From Pseudomonas paralactis (GTDB taxonomy: Bacteria; Pseudomonadota; Gammaproteobacteria; Pseudomonadales; Pseudomonadaceae), in contig NZ_JYLN01000008.1 in the NCBI RefSeq assembly GCF_001439735.1, positions 186,001 to 250,000 on the forward strand: 64,000 bases of DNA. Direction: 5' to 3'. Numbering within the stretch: position 1 is the stretch's first letter; each line of letters begins with the position of its first letter. The translations under genes were made by a program, and so were the position numbers. Of this stretch, positions 49,431 to 58,752 are shown in pieces. Under the pieces are notes generated by a model, which was not told the DNA's origin, did no database searches, and was given only the letters and a program-made list of their open reading frames with translations.

Positions 49431-52073
49431 TTATTCCAGAACAGGTTGTGTGGGCAGTGGTAAAAACAAAGTGATGCAGGTGCCCCGCCCCTCAATGCCT
49501 TCAGCCACGCTGATATGCCCGCCGTGCGCGCCGACCATGCCCTGGCAGATCGCCAGGCCGAGGCCGGTGCCCTGCCCGCCTCGATCACCGCGGGCAGCGG
49601 TGTAGAACATATCGAAGATCTTCGCACGCTCTTCCTCGGGAATCCCCGGCCCTTCATCCGCCACGGCAAAAAACAACTGCTCATCCCGCACGCCCGCGCT
49701 CAACTGCAAGCGACCCTGGGGCGGCGAAAAACGGGCGGCGTTTTCCAGCACATTGACCAATGCCTGTTCGATCAGCGCGGCATGCACATACAGCAAGGGC
49801 AGTTCCGACGGTACCTCGGTGCTCACTTGCAACGGCGCCAGCACCGCACGCAAACGCCCGAGAGCGCTGCCAACAATATCGGCGGGCGACACCCAATCGC
49901 GTGCCAGTTTCAGCGCGCCGTGGCCCAGGCGCGTCATGTCCAGCAGGTTCTGGATATAGCGGTCCAGGCGTTCGGCTTCATCGCGGGTGCCTTCAAGCAA
50001 TTCGCGACGATCCTCCAGGGGGATGGCTTCACCGAGGGCCAGCAGGCTATCGATGCTGCCGCGCATGGAGGTCAGCGGCGTGCGCAAATCGTGGGACACC
50101 GACGCCAGCAAGGCGCTGCGCAGTTGTTCGGTTTCGCCGTGCAAGCGCGCCGACTCCAACTCTTGCCCCAACTGCGCCCGCGCCAGCGCCTGGGCCAGTG
50201 GCTGGCTCAAGGCGGTGAGCAAACGCCGGCGTTGCCCGCTCAACTCCAGGCCCGGTTTGGCGCTGACACCGAGCAAGCCCAGCGGCCCCTCTTCACCCGA
50301 CAACGGCCACCACCACCAACGCCCAAACGGCAAGGTGCCGGTGCCCATGCCAGCCGGCTGATCATGCTGCCAGGCCCAATCGGCGGCTGCGCGTTCGGCT
50401 TCGGTGAGGGTCAATGGGCCACCGGTTTCGACCGTCCAGCCGCCCTGACCGTCGCGATTGACGAGGCACAGGTCAAGGTCGCTCCAGCCTTGCAGATGGT
50501 GGGCGGCGGCGCTGATCACGGCTTGGCGATCGGTGGCCGCCGTGAGCTTGCGCGACAGGTCGAGCAGCTCGCTGGTCTCTTCCTGGGTATCGCGCAACGC
50601 CTGCAACTGGCGGCGCTGACGTGCGGCGAGGTTGCCGGTCAACGCCGCCATTAACAGAAAGAACAACAGGGTCAGCACGTCTTCTTCACGCTGGATAGCG
50701 AAGGAGAAATTGGGCGGGATAAACAGAAAATCGTAAGTCAAAAACGACAGTGCCGCACACACCAGGGACGGCCCCAGACTGCTGCGCACCGCCACCAGCA
50801 GCACCGCGGCGAGAAATACCAAAGAGATGTTCGGCAGCGCCAACGCACTGGACACGGCCCAGGCCACTGCGGCAGCGGCGAGGGTCGCCACCACCGCCAA
50901 GGCGTAATCGAACCACACCAACCCGCGTACATCCGGCAGGCGTGGCGGTGCAGGCATGTCATCGCTGTCGAGGACGTTGATTTCCAGGCCGCGGGCATTG
51001 CGCAACAGCCGCGCTGCCAGGCCGCCACCGAACAAGCGCCGCCGCCAGCGCATCCGCGACTGGCCTACCAGCAGCAAGCTGGCACGGCGCTCGGCGGCGT
51101 GCTGGATCAGGGTCTTGGCGACTTCCCCCGCACGCAGCAACACCACTTCGCCGCCCAACCGCTCCGCCAGTTGCTGGGCATTTTGCAGACGCAAGCGCGA
51201 CTGCTCATCCCGCGCCCGGCCGTTATCGACATGCACCAGGCTCCAGGGCAAATGCCGACGCTGGGCCACACGGCTGGCATGACGCACCAGGCGTTCGGCT
51301 TGCGCATCGCCATCCACGCCCACCAGCAAACGCCCGCGAACCGCCGGCGCGGCCTGGCCGAGTTGGCGATAGCCCTGGGCCAGGTCGTCGTCGACGTGGG
51401 CGGCGGCGGTTTGCATCGCCAGCTCGCGCAGGGCCATGAGGTTGGTCTGGGTGAAAAACGCATCAATGGCCGCACGGGCCTGCTCCGGCACATACACCTT
51501 GCCGTCACGCAGACGCTCAAGCAGCTCGCGGGACGGCAAGTCGATCAGCAGCAGTTCGTCGGCCTCTTGCAGCACCCAGTCCGGCAAGGTTTCGCGCACT
51601 TGCACGCCAGTGATGCCACGCACTTGGTCATTGAGGCTTTCCAGGTGCTGGACGTTGACCGTGGTGAATACGTTGATGCCGGCGGCGAGCAGCTCCTGGA
51701 TGTCTTGCCAGCGTTTTTCATGACGGCTGCCAGGGGCGTTGCTGTGGGCCAGTTCATCGACCAGCACCAGTTTTGGCTTGGCGGCGAGCAGGCCGTCGAG
51801 GTCCATTTCTTCGAGCATCACGCCACGGTATTCGCTGCGCAACAGCGGTTGTTGCGGCAGGCCGCTGAGCAAGGCTTCGGTCTCGGCGCGGCCATGGGTT
51901 TCGACCACCCCGGCGATCAGGCGCACGCCCTGGCGCAATTGGGTGTGGGCCGCCTGGAGCATGGCGTAGGTTTTGCCCACGCCAGGCGCAGCGCCGAGGA
52001 AGACTTTGAGCCGACCACGGCCCGCCCGGGGCAGATCGGCTAACAGGGCATCGGCGCGGCCGGCGTCGCTCAT
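49431..52073 (-). CDS. kdpD: Sensor histidine kinase KdpD
   Basis: An 880-residue KdpD with all domains: the N-terminal KdpD domain with Walker A FLGAAPGVGKTYAM (about residues 26-39) and LVDELAHSNAPGSRHEKRW (about 105-123), a USP domain (about 250-370), four membrane helices (about 400-490), a GAF-like region, HisKA with SHDLRTPLTSMRG, and HATPase ending TGLGLAICQGMVGAHGG. It senses K+ and ionic strength and phosphorylates KdpE. ATG 52073 is chosen; the frame to 52160 runs through the upstream REP pair, which argues against the longer form. Confidence 0.96.
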   Translation of the reverse strand: MSDAGRADALLADLPRAGRGRLKVFLGAAPGVGKTYAMLQAAHTQLRQGVRLIAGVVETHGRAETEALLSGLPQQPLLRSEYRGVMLEEMDLDGLLAAKPKLVLVDELAHSNAPGSRHEKRWQDIQELLAAGINVFTTVNVQHLESLNDQVRGITGVQVRETLPDWVLQEADELLLIDLPSRELLERLRDGKVYVPEQARAAIDAFFTQTNLMALRELAMQTAAAHVDDDLAQGYRQLGQAAPAVRGRLLVGVDGDAQAERLVRHASRVAQRRHLPWSLVHVDNGRARDEQSRLRLQNAQQLAERLGGEVVLLRAGEVAKTLIQHAAERRASLLLVGQSRMRWRRRLFGGGLAARLLRNARGLEINVLDSDDMPAPPRLPDVRGLVWFDYALAVVATLAAAAVAWAVSSALALPNISLVFLAAVLLVAVRSSLGPSLVCAALSFLTYDFLFIPPNFSFAIQREEDVLTLLFFLLMAALTGNLAARQRRQLQALRDTQEETSELLDLSRKLTAATDRQAVISAAAHHLQGWSDLDLCLVNRDGQGGWTVETGGPLTLTEAERAAADWAWQHDQPAGMGTGTLPFGRWWWWPLSGEEGPLGLLGVSAKPGLELSGQRRRLLTALSQPLAQALARAQLGQELESARLHGETEQLRSALLASVSHDLRTPLTSMRGSIDSLLALGEAIPLEDRRELLEGTRDEAERLDRYIQNLLDMTRLGHGALKLARDWVSPADIVGSALGRLRAVLAPLQVSTEVPSELPLLYVHAALIEQALVNVLENAARFSPPQGRLQLSAGVRDEQLFFAVADEGPGIPEEERAKIFDMFYTAARGDRGGQGTGLGLAICQGMVGAHGGHISVAEGIEGRGTCITLFLPLPTQPVLE

Positions 52074-52118
52074 GCTCGGGGGTTCCTTCAGGTATTGATA
52101 GAGAGTCTTCAAGGCCGC

Positions 52119-52189
52119 CATCGCGGGCAAGCCCGGCTCCCACAGTGGAATACATTCCAAATGTGGGAGCCGGGCTTGCCCGCGATGGC
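52119..52189. repeat. REP inverted pair between kdpC and kdpD
   Basis: Near-perfect facing arms (CCATCGCGGGCAAGCCCGGC, then CTCCCACA, and its reverse complement) about 70 bp end to end, forming an arm of about 27 bp around a short spacer. It divides the structural genes kdpFABC from the regulatory kdpDE. Confidence 0.92.
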
Positions 52190-52200
52190 AATCGTCTTGC

Positions 52201-52746
52201 TTACAACGCTTCCAAAGCCATGTTCAAGGCCAATACGTTTACTACAGGCGGGCCTACCAGAGGGCTTTGGATGTGCTCATCCAGCAACCGCTGCAAGGTC
52301 GACACTGGCACATTTCGCGCCGCCGCCACTCGCGCCAGTTGATAGGCAATCGCCTGCGGTGGCAAGTGTGGATCAAGGCCGCTGCCCGAGGTCGTGAGGG
52401 AGGCCAATGGCACCGGGCCCTGGCCAGGCACTGACTGTTTGCCGGCATCCTCGATTATGCGGGTCGCCAGGGCAGGATTGCTGGGGCCCAGGTTACTGGC
52501 ACTGCTGGACACCGTCGCAAAGGCCCCTGCTGATGGACGTGGGTGAAACCAACTGTCGCCGGTAAAGTCCTGGGCGATCAGGCTGGAGCCGCGCACCTTG
52601 CCGCTGGCGTCGCGCACCAGGCTGCCATTGGCTTGGTCGGGGAACGCGACCTGTGCCACGCCAGTGACCACCAGCGGGTAGGCGACGCCGGTGATCAGAG
52701 TCATGAGCACCAGCAGACTCAGGGCCGGGCGAATGATGTTTGTCAT
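52201..52746 (-). CDS. kdpC: Potassium-transporting ATPase subunit KdpC
   Basis: A 181-residue KdpC with one N-terminal membrane helix (LSLLVLMTLITGVAYPLVVTG) and a periplasmic domain. The GSSLIAQDF, WFHPRPSA and SGSGLDPHLPP boxes are family signatures. It stabilises KdpA-KdpB coupling in the high-affinity K+ pump. GAGGA lies upstream of ATG 52746, which is preferred over TTG 52752. Confidence 0.96.
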   Translation of the reverse strand: MTNIIRPALSLLVLMTLITGVAYPLVVTGVAQVAFPDQANGSLVRDASGKVRGSSLIAQDFTGDSWFHPRPSAGAFATVSSSASNLGPSNPALATRIIEDAGKQSVPGQGPVPLASLTTSGSGLDPHLPPQAIAYQLARVAAARNVPVSTLQRLLDEHIQSPLVGPPVVNVLALNMALEAL

Positions 52747-52773
52747 AGTCAAATCCTCAATAAATCAGACAGG

Positions 52774-54837
52774 TCAAACCAGGTGCAGCGCGGTCAGCAG
52801 CATGTCGATGGCCTTGATCCCCACGAACGGCACCAACAGCCCGCCCAGCCCATAGATCAGCAGATTGCGCCGCAACAGCGCCGCCGCACTCGCCGCCTGC
52901 ACCCGCACGCCGCGCAGCGCCAGGGGAATCAGCACGACGATAATCAAGGCGTTGAACACAATGGCCGAAAGGATCGCGCTCTGCGGGCTCTGCAAGTGCA
53001 TGATGTTGAGCACGCCCAGTTGCGGGTAGATCGAGGCGAACAACGCCGGCAGGATCGCGAAGTATTTGGCCACGTCGTTGGCGATGGAAAAGGTCGTCAG
53101 CGCGCCACGGGTGACCAGCAATTCTTTGCCGATCTGTACCACGTCAAGCAGCTTGGTCGGGTCGCTGTCGAGGTCGACCATGTTGGCCGCCTCGCGTGCG
53201 GCCTGAGTGCCGTCGTTCATGGCCATGCCGACGTCAGCCTGGGCCAGCGCCGGGGCGTCGTTGGCGCCGTCGCCACACATGGCAACCAGGCGACCATCGT
53301 TCTGCTCATGGCGAATACGTGCAAGTTTCTTCTCAGGCGTGGCTTCGGCCAGCACATCATCCACACCCGCCTCAGCGGCAATCGCGGCGGCGGTCAGCGG
53401 GTTGTCGCCGGTGACCATCACGGTACGAATCCCAAGCTTGCGCAGCTCGGCAAAACGCTCGCGGATGCCGGGCTTGACCACGTCCTTGAGGTGGATCGCA
53501 CCCAACAATTTTCCGTCAGCGCACACCAGCAAGGGAGTACCGCCGCTTTGGGCGATCTTGTCGATTTCCCGGGACAGCGCAGGTAACAGCTCGCTGCGTT
53601 GCTGGCCGATAAACGCCAGCAGCGAATCCACCGCACCTTTGCGGAACACGCGGCCCTGGTAGTCGACACCCGACAAGCGGGTCTCGGCGCTGAAGGGTAC
53701 GGCGGTCAACTCATCCAGGCTCGGCTCGGCCTGCGGGTGCAAGGCACGCAGGTATTCAACGATGGACTTGCCTTCCGCCGTGTCATCGGCCAGGGATGCC
53801 AGCAGCGCGCCTTCAGCCAATTCCCGACCACTGACGCCAGGCGCCGCGACCACAGCCGAACAGCGACGGTTACCAAAGGTGATGGTGCCAGTCTTGTCCA
53901 GCAGCAACACATGCACGTCCCCCGCCGCTTCCACCGCGCGGCCGGACTTGGCAATCACGTTGAGGCGTACCAGGCGGTCCATGCCGGCAATCCCGATGGC
54001 CGACAACAGGCCACCAATGGTGGTGGGGATCAGCGTCACCAGCAGTGCGACCAGGAACACCAGGGGCAAGCTGCCATTGGCAAAGTGGGCGAACGGCTGC
54101 AGGGTCACGACCACCAGCAGAAAGATCAGGGTCAGGCCGATCAGCAGAATATCCAGCGCGACTTCGTTGGGGGTTTTCTGGCGTTTGGCGCCTTCCACCA
54201 GCGCGATCATGCGGTCCAGGGTGGACTCGCCCGGGTTGGCGGTGATGCGGATGAGCAGCCAGTCCGACACCAGCCGCGTGTTGCCGGTGACGGCCGAACG
54301 GTCGCCGCCGGACTCGCGGATCACCGGGGCGGATTCGCCGGTAATCGCCGCTTCGTTGACCGCCGCAATCCCTTCGACGACCTCGCCGTCACCGGGGATC
54401 ATTTCCCCGGCGGCAACACGTACCACATCGCCCTTGCGCAGGCTGGTGGCCGGCACCACCTTGAAGCTGCCATCGGCTTCCTGACGTCGGGCGCTCAAGC
54501 CTTCGCTGCCAGCCTTGAGGCTGTCGGCGCGGGCCTTGCCGCGGCCTTCGGCCAGGGCTTCGGCGAAGTTGGCGAACAGCACGGTAAACCACAGCCACAC
54601 GGCGATTTGCACCGCTACAAAAGTGGGCACGGTGGTGTCGGGCACGAAGCACAACACAGTGGTGAGGATGGCGGTCAGCTCGACCACCAGCATCACTGGC
54701 GAGCGTTGCAGTTGGCGTGGGTCCAGCTTGACGAACGCCTGGACCAGCGCCGGGCGCCACAGCGCCGAGATGGCGGTTTTGGCAGGCTCCTGGGGTTTGA
54801 CCGGGGCCGCGTTTTTTGCAGGCATATTCATTTTCAT
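52774..54837 (-). CDS. kdpB: Potassium-transporting P-type ATPase subunit KdpB
   Basis: A 687-residue P-type ATPase. The actuator motif AITGESAPV, the phosphorylation motif LLLDKTGTITFGNR with the catalytic Asp, the nucleotide-binding region with SAETRLSGVDYQGRVFRKGA, and the hinge VTGDNPLTAAAIAAEAGVDDVLAE and MCGDGANDAPALAQADVG are all canonical. The N-terminus is Pro/Ala-rich. It hydrolyses ATP to drive K+ through KdpA. It lies between kdpA (9 bp gap) and kdpC. The opposite strand is open over long stretches, which are shadows. Confidence 0.98.
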   Translation of the reverse strand: MKMNMPAKNAAPVKPQEPAKTAISALWRPALVQAFVKLDPRQLQRSPVMLVVELTAILTTVLCFVPDTTVPTFVAVQIAVWLWFTVLFANFAEALAEGRGKARADSLKAGSEGLSARRQEADGSFKVVPATSLRKGDVVRVAAGEMIPGDGEVVEGIAAVNEAAITGESAPVIRESGGDRSAVTGNTRLVSDWLLIRITANPGESTLDRMIALVEGAKRQKTPNEVALDILLIGLTLIFLLVVVTLQPFAHFANGSLPLVFLVALLVTLIPTTIGGLLSAIGIAGMDRLVRLNVIAKSGRAVEAAGDVHVLLLDKTGTITFGNRRCSAVVAAPGVSGRELAEGALLASLADDTAEGKSIVEYLRALHPQAEPSLDELTAVPFSAETRLSGVDYQGRVFRKGAVDSLLAFIGQQRSELLPALSREIDKIAQSGGTPLLVCADGKLLGAIHLKDVVKPGIRERFAELRKLGIRTVMVTGDNPLTAAAIAAEAGVDDVLAEATPEKKLARIRHEQNDGRLVAMCGDGANDAPALAQADVGMAMNDGTQAAREAANMVDLDSDPTKLLDVVQIGKELLVTRGALTTFSIANDVAKYFAILPALFASIYPQLGVLNIMHLQSPQSAILSAIVFNALIIVVLIPLALRGVRVQAASAAALLRRNLLIYGLGGLLVPFVGIKAIDMLLTALHLV

Positions 54838-54846
54838 ATCCCTTAA

Positions 54847-56541
54847 CTAGAAGCCCATGCTCAAGTGTTCAGCGATGGGGCCCAACGCCAGCGTCGGCAG
54901 GAAAGTCAGGCCGCCCACCAACAAAATGGTCACGGTCAACAAAGTCACGAACAGCGCACCATGGGTGGGGAAGCTGTTCTGGCCAATCGGTGCGGCTTTC
55001 TTCATCGCCAGGCTGCCGGCCAGGGCCAGTACCGGGAGGATGTAGCCGAAGCGGCCGATCAACATGCCCAGGCCCAGCATCAGGTTATGGAATGGTGTGT
55101 TGGCGCCGAGGCCGGCAAACGCCGAACCGTTGTTGGCACTGGCCGAGGTGTAGGCGTAGAGCAACTGACTGAAGCCGTGTGGGCCAGGGTTACTGATAGC
55201 GCCCGCCGGGCCCGGGAGGCTGGCAGCGATAGAACTCAGCACCAGCACACCAACCGGCATCACCAGCAGGGTCACCACCAACAATTGCACTTCCCTGGCC
55301 TGGAGTTTCTTGCCCAGGTATTCCGGGGTGCGGCCGATCATCAAGCCGGCGAGGAACACCGCGATCAACACGTTAAGCAACATGCCGTACATACCGGCAC
55401 CGACACCGCCGAAGATCACTTCGCCGACCATCATGTTGACCAGCGCCACCATCCCACTCAGAGGGCTGAGGCTGTCTTGCATACCATTGACCGAGCCGTT
55501 GGACGCCGCGGTAGTGGTCACCGACCACAGCACGGTACCGGTGGTGCCGAAGCGTGTTTCCTTGCCCTCCAGCGGGGCGGTTTGCTCTACGGCCGGGTTG
55601 TTCAGGGTTGGGTTGGGCTGGTATTCGGACCACAGCGACGTCGCGCCGCCGATCAAGAACAGCGCCAGCATGCACGCGAGGATCGCCCTGCTCTGACGCA
55701 GATCCTTGACGTAGTGGCCGAAGGTAAACACCAGTGCCACCGGGATCAGAATGATCGAGGCCACTTCAAACAGATTGGCCCAGGCCGTCGGGTCTTCGAA
55801 CGGATGCGCCGAGTTCACGCCAAAGAAGCCACCGCCGTTGGTGCCCAATTGCTTGATTGCAATCTGGCTGGCGGCCGGGCCCAAGGGAATCACTTGGTCC
55901 ACGCCCTGCATTGTGACGGCATCAACATAGTGGGCGAAGGTTTGCGGCACGCCCTGCCATACCAGAAACAGTGCGAGCACCAGGCACAACGGCAGCAGGC
56001 CGTAGAGGGTAGCGCGGGTCATGTCGACCCAGAAGTTACCCAGGGTCTGGGCAGATTTGCGCCCGATCCCACGGCACAAGGCGACCAGGACGGCGAGACC
56101 GGTCGCCGCACTGACGAAGTTCTGCACCGTGAGGCCGGCCATCTGACTTAGATAACTTAGGGACGCCTCACCGCTGTAGTTCTGCCAGTTGGTATTGGTC
56201 ATGAAACTGACGGCGGTATTAAACGCCAAGGTCCATTCCTGGCCCGGCAGGTTTTGCGGGTTCAGCGGGAGGGAGCCTTGAAATAACAGAATAGAGAACA
56301 GCAGCAGGAAGCCGGCGAGGTTGAATGCGAGCAAGGCCAGCATGTACTTCTGCCAGCTTTGTTCCTGCTGTGCGTCCACACCCGACAGGCGATAACAGGC
56401 GTTTTCCACCGGCCCCAGCACCGGGCTGAGCCAGGTGCGCTGGCCCTCCATCACCTTGTAGTAGAACCGCCCCAGGAACGGAGCCGGCACCAGTACCACG
56501 GCAAAGAAGGCGATGATCAGCCAATAGTCATAACTGTGCAT
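54847..56541 (-). CDS. kdpA: Potassium-transporting ATPase subunit KdpA
   Basis: A 564-residue channel-like subunit with about ten membrane helices. The four selectivity-filter-like loops are visible, including NTAVSFMTNTNWQNYSGE and IKQLGTNGGGFFGVNSAHPFEDP. It binds and conducts K+. ATG 56541 has AGGAG seven bases upstream. A longer frame to 56682 reads antisense-like through kdpF and is not real. Confidence 0.98.
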   Translation of the reverse strand: MHSYDYWLIIAFFAVVLVPAPFLGRFYYKVMEGQRTWLSPVLGPVENACYRLSGVDAQQEQSWQKYMLALLAFNLAGFLLLFSILLFQGSLPLNPQNLPGQEWTLAFNTAVSFMTNTNWQNYSGEASLSYLSQMAGLTVQNFVSAATGLAVLVALCRGIGRKSAQTLGNFWVDMTRATLYGLLPLCLVLALFLVWQGVPQTFAHYVDAVTMQGVDQVIPLGPAASQIAIKQLGTNGGGFFGVNSAHPFEDPTAWANLFEVASIILIPVALVFTFGHYVKDLRQSRAILACMLALFLIGGATSLWSEYQPNPTLNNPAVEQTAPLEGKETRFGTTGTVLWSVTTTAASNGSVNGMQDSLSPLSGMVALVNMMVGEVIFGGVGAGMYGMLLNVLIAVFLAGLMIGRTPEYLGKKLQAREVQLLVVTLLVMPVGVLVLSSIAASLPGPAGAISNPGPHGFSQLLYAYTSASANNGSAFAGLGANTPFHNLMLGLGMLIGRFGYILPVLALAGSLAMKKAAPIGQNSFPTHGALFVTLLTVTILLVGGLTFLPTLALGPIAEHLSMGF

Positions 56542-56549
56542 AGCCGCTC

Positions 56550-56639
56550 CTAGTTCCGATCCGCGCGTAACAGCGCAACCAGCAGATAAATGAACAGCGC
56601 CACGGCCAATAGCAGTGACACCGCGTCCAGAACGCTCAT
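56550..56639 (-). CDS. kdpF: KdpF small membrane subunit
   Basis: A 29-residue peptide (MSVLDAVSLLLAVALFIYLL, then VALLRADRN) that is a single membrane helix, as in other KdpF proteins, which stabilise the KdpABC complex in the membrane. ATG 56639 is preceded by GGAGAAA. The stop lies eight bases before the kdpA start, making it the first gene of the operon. Confidence 0.93.
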   Translation of the reverse strand: MSVLDAVSLLLAVALFIYLLVALLRADRN

Positions 56640-56695
56640 GGGAGTTTCTCCGTCTTGCGGCGATTGCCGCGTGTGGTGGCATTGTCCGCAGGAGG

Positions 56696-56748
56696 GGCGT
56701 AAAGGAACGAGGGCGAGGTGTTGGGTGGGGCGTAAAGATGGCGTAAAG
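56696..56748 (-). promoter_or_regulatory. Phased GGCGTAAAG repeats upstream of kdpF (probable KdpE sites)
   Basis: Three identical copies of GGCGTAAAG (plus strand) begin at 56696, 56729 and 56740. The spacings are 33 and 11 bp, exact multiples of a helical turn, as expected for an OmpR-family dimer on direct repeats. They lie 57-109 bp upstream of the kdpF start. A possible -10, GACAAT (read on the minus strand near 56682), lies between them and the gene. Confidence 0.55.
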
Positions 56749-56800
56749 AGTGGGTTTATGCGGGGTTTACAGGAAGATATGCAGTGGCTGGGAGGGCCTC

Positions 56801-56886
56801 ATCGCGGGCAAGCCCGGCTCCCACATTCGACTGCGTTCTTTCAGTTAACACTCGGTCAAATGTGTGAGCGGGATTGCCCGCGAAAG
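56801..56886. repeat. REP inverted pair upstream of the permease gene
   Basis: Arms CGCGGGCAAGCCCGGCTCCCAC and GTGAGCGGGATTGCCCGCG, slightly diverged, enclose a spacer of about 45 bp. It separates the kdp promoter region from the divergent permease gene. Confidence 0.85.
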
Positions 56887-57052
56887 CGCCCGCCAAGTCA
56901 CCACCGCACTTATGTGGTGCAACTCATGCCACATTCAAACGCCAAACCGTCCCCCCGGCGACATAGGCACTGCTTTACGACATAGTTCTGAGGCTTGGCA
57001 TAGCCACTGCAACACCTTGAATCATTCCAAACGGTTCAGGGAGCGCAGCACA

Positions 57053-58417
57053 ATGAACACACAACTCAAACCCACCTTGGGCACCTTGCACCTATGGGGC
57101 ATCGCCGTGGGGCTGGTGATCTCCGGCGAATATTTCGGCTGGAGCTATGGCTGGGGCGTCGCCGGTACCCTGGGCTTTCTAGTGACCTCATTGATGGTCG
57201 CCGCGATGTACACCTGCTTTATCTTCAGCTTCACCGAGCTGACCACCGCGATTCCCCATGCCGGAGGCCCCTTTGCCTACAGCCGTCGCGCCTTTGGTGA
57301 AAAAGGCGGCTTGATTGCGGGGCTGGCTACCCTGATCGAATTCGTCTTCGCTCCGCCCGCAATTGCCCTGGCCATCGGCGCCTACCTGAACGTGCAGTTC
57401 CCGGCACTCGACCCCAAGCACGCCGCCGTCGGCGCTTATATCGTGTTCATGGGCCTGAACATCCTCGGAGTCAAACTTGCCGCCACCTTTGAGCTGGTGG
57501 TGTGCGTACTCGCCGTCGCCGAACTGCTGGTATTTATGGGTGTGGTTGCCCCGGCGTTCAGCTTCAGCCACTTCGCCCTCAACGGCTGGGCCGGTTCCGA
57601 CACCTTCGGTGCCCCGGCGATTGCCGGTATGTTTGCCGCGATCCCCTTCGCCATCTGGTTCTTCCTCGCCATCGAAGGCGCGGCCATGGCCGCCGAAGAA
57701 GCCAAAGATCCCAAGCGCACCATTCCAAAGGCCTACATCAGCGGCATCCTCACCCTGGTGATCCTGGCCATGGGCGTAATGTTCTTCGCCGGTGGCGTGG
57801 GTGACTGGCGTACCCTGTCGAACATCAACGACCCACTGCCCCAGGCGATGAAAACCGTAGTGGGCGACAGCTCCGGCTGGCTGCACATGCTGGTGTGGAT
57901 TGGCCTGTTCGGTCTGGTGGCGAGCTTCCACGGCATCATCCTCGGCTACTCGCGTCAGTTCTTCGCCCTGGCCCGAGCCGGTTACTTGCCGCCCTTCCTG
58001 GCCAAACTCTCACGCTTCCAGACGCCCCACCGCGCCATCATCGCCGGCGGCGTGGTGGGTATCGCCGCCATCTACAGCGACGGCCTGATCAACCTGGGCG
58101 GCATGACCCTGACCGCCGCGATGATCACCATGGCGGTGTTCGGCGCCATCGTCATGTACATCATGAGCATGATCAGCCTGTTCAAACTGCGTAAGACCGA
58201 GCCACTGCTGGAACGCACCTTCCGTGCGCCGGGCTACCCCATCGTGCCGGGTATTGCGCTGGTACTCGCCGTGGTGTGCCTGGTAGCGATGGCCTGGTTC
58301 AATGCCCTGATCGGGCTGATCTTCCTGGGCTTTATGGCGGTGGGCTTCATCTACTTCCAGATGACCGCACAAGACCGCATCGATGCGCCGGCGGATGCAA
58401 TGTTGACCGGACAATAG
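57053..58417 (+). CDS. APC-family permease, ethanolamine-permease-like
   Basis: A 454-residue transporter with about twelve membrane helices of the amino acid-polyamine-organocation type. The opening LHLWGIAVGLVISGEYFGWSYGWG, the HAGGPFAYSRRAFGEKGG loop and the EGAAMAAEEAKDPKRTIPKAYI segment match the group annotated as ethanolamine permeases. The eutBC ammonia-lyase genes are not in the window, and the nearby DUF1989/GntR pair suggests the true substrate could be another amine. The start is ATG 57053; the upstream frame runs through a REP pair. Divergent from kdp. Confidence 0.8.
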   Translation: MNTQLKPTLGTLHLWGIAVGLVISGEYFGWSYGWGVAGTLGFLVTSLMVAAMYTCFIFSFTELTTAIPHAGGPFAYSRRAFGEKGGLIAGLATLIEFVFAPPAIALAIGAYLNVQFPALDPKHAAVGAYIVFMGLNILGVKLAATFELVVCVLAVAELLVFMGVVAPAFSFSHFALNGWAGSDTFGAPAIAGMFAAIPFAIWFFLAIEGAAMAAEEAKDPKRTIPKAYISGILTLVILAMGVMFFAGGVGDWRTLSNINDPLPQAMKTVVGDSSGWLHMLVWIGLFGLVASFHGIILGYSRQFFALARAGYLPPFLAKLSRFQTPHRAIIAGGVVGIAAIYSDGLINLGGMTLTAAMITMAVFGAIVMYIMSMISLFKLRKTEPLLERTFRAPGYPIVPGIALVLAVVCLVAMAWFNALIGLIFLGFMAVGFIYFQMTAQDRIDAPADAMLTGQ

Positions 58418-58528
58418 CGCCTATGAGGCAGAACGGGCCTACACTGAACTACTCAGAAAGCCCGTCACTCAAAGCAGTGATTACCGTGGGAAAATTCTCC
58501 CACGAACCTCTGCCTCAAGGAGCGTCTT

Positions 58529-58696
58529 ATGCCGTGGTATGCATGGTTGATTATGGTAGTAGCGATCGGGTCGATCGTCGGTGGCCTGATGATGCTGCGT
58601 GACAGCGCCAACAAGGTGGAACTCACCGACGAACAACGCAAACGCGTAGCCGAGCGCAATGCGCAGGCGGATGCCAAGGATGCGCAAGACCGATAA
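58529..58696 (+). CDS. Small DUF2897-type membrane protein
   Basis: A 55-residue protein: one N-terminal membrane helix (MPWYAWLIMVVAIGSIVGGL) followed by a charged helical tail (NKVELTDEQRKRVAERNAQA). The layout matches the small DUF2897 family of unknown function. AAGGAG lies eight bases before the ATG. It follows the permease gene by 111 bp in the same direction. Confidence 0.78.
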   Translation: MPWYAWLIMVVAIGSIVGGLMMLRDSANKVELTDEQRKRVAERNAQADAKDAQDR

Positions 58697-58710
58697 ACGC
58701 TTATTCCCCC

Positions 58711-58752
58711 GTGGCGAGGGAGCTTGCTCCCGCTGGGCTGCGAAGCAGCCCC
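58711..58752. repeat. Single REP-like element with two stacked hairpins
   Basis: GTGGCGAGGGAGCTTGCTCCC gives one hairpin (GGGAGC/GCTCCC) and GGCTGCGAAGCAGCC a second, next to each other. It differs from the two REP families elsewhere in the window. It lies between two convergent genes and may help end both transcripts. Confidence 0.75.

Noticed and set aside
52543..56151. Long plus-strand frames opposite kdpB and kdpA (347, 415 and 428 codons)
   Set aside because: They lie entirely within clear kdp genes, are rich in Gln, His and Arg as antisense shadows are, and lack ribosome sites.
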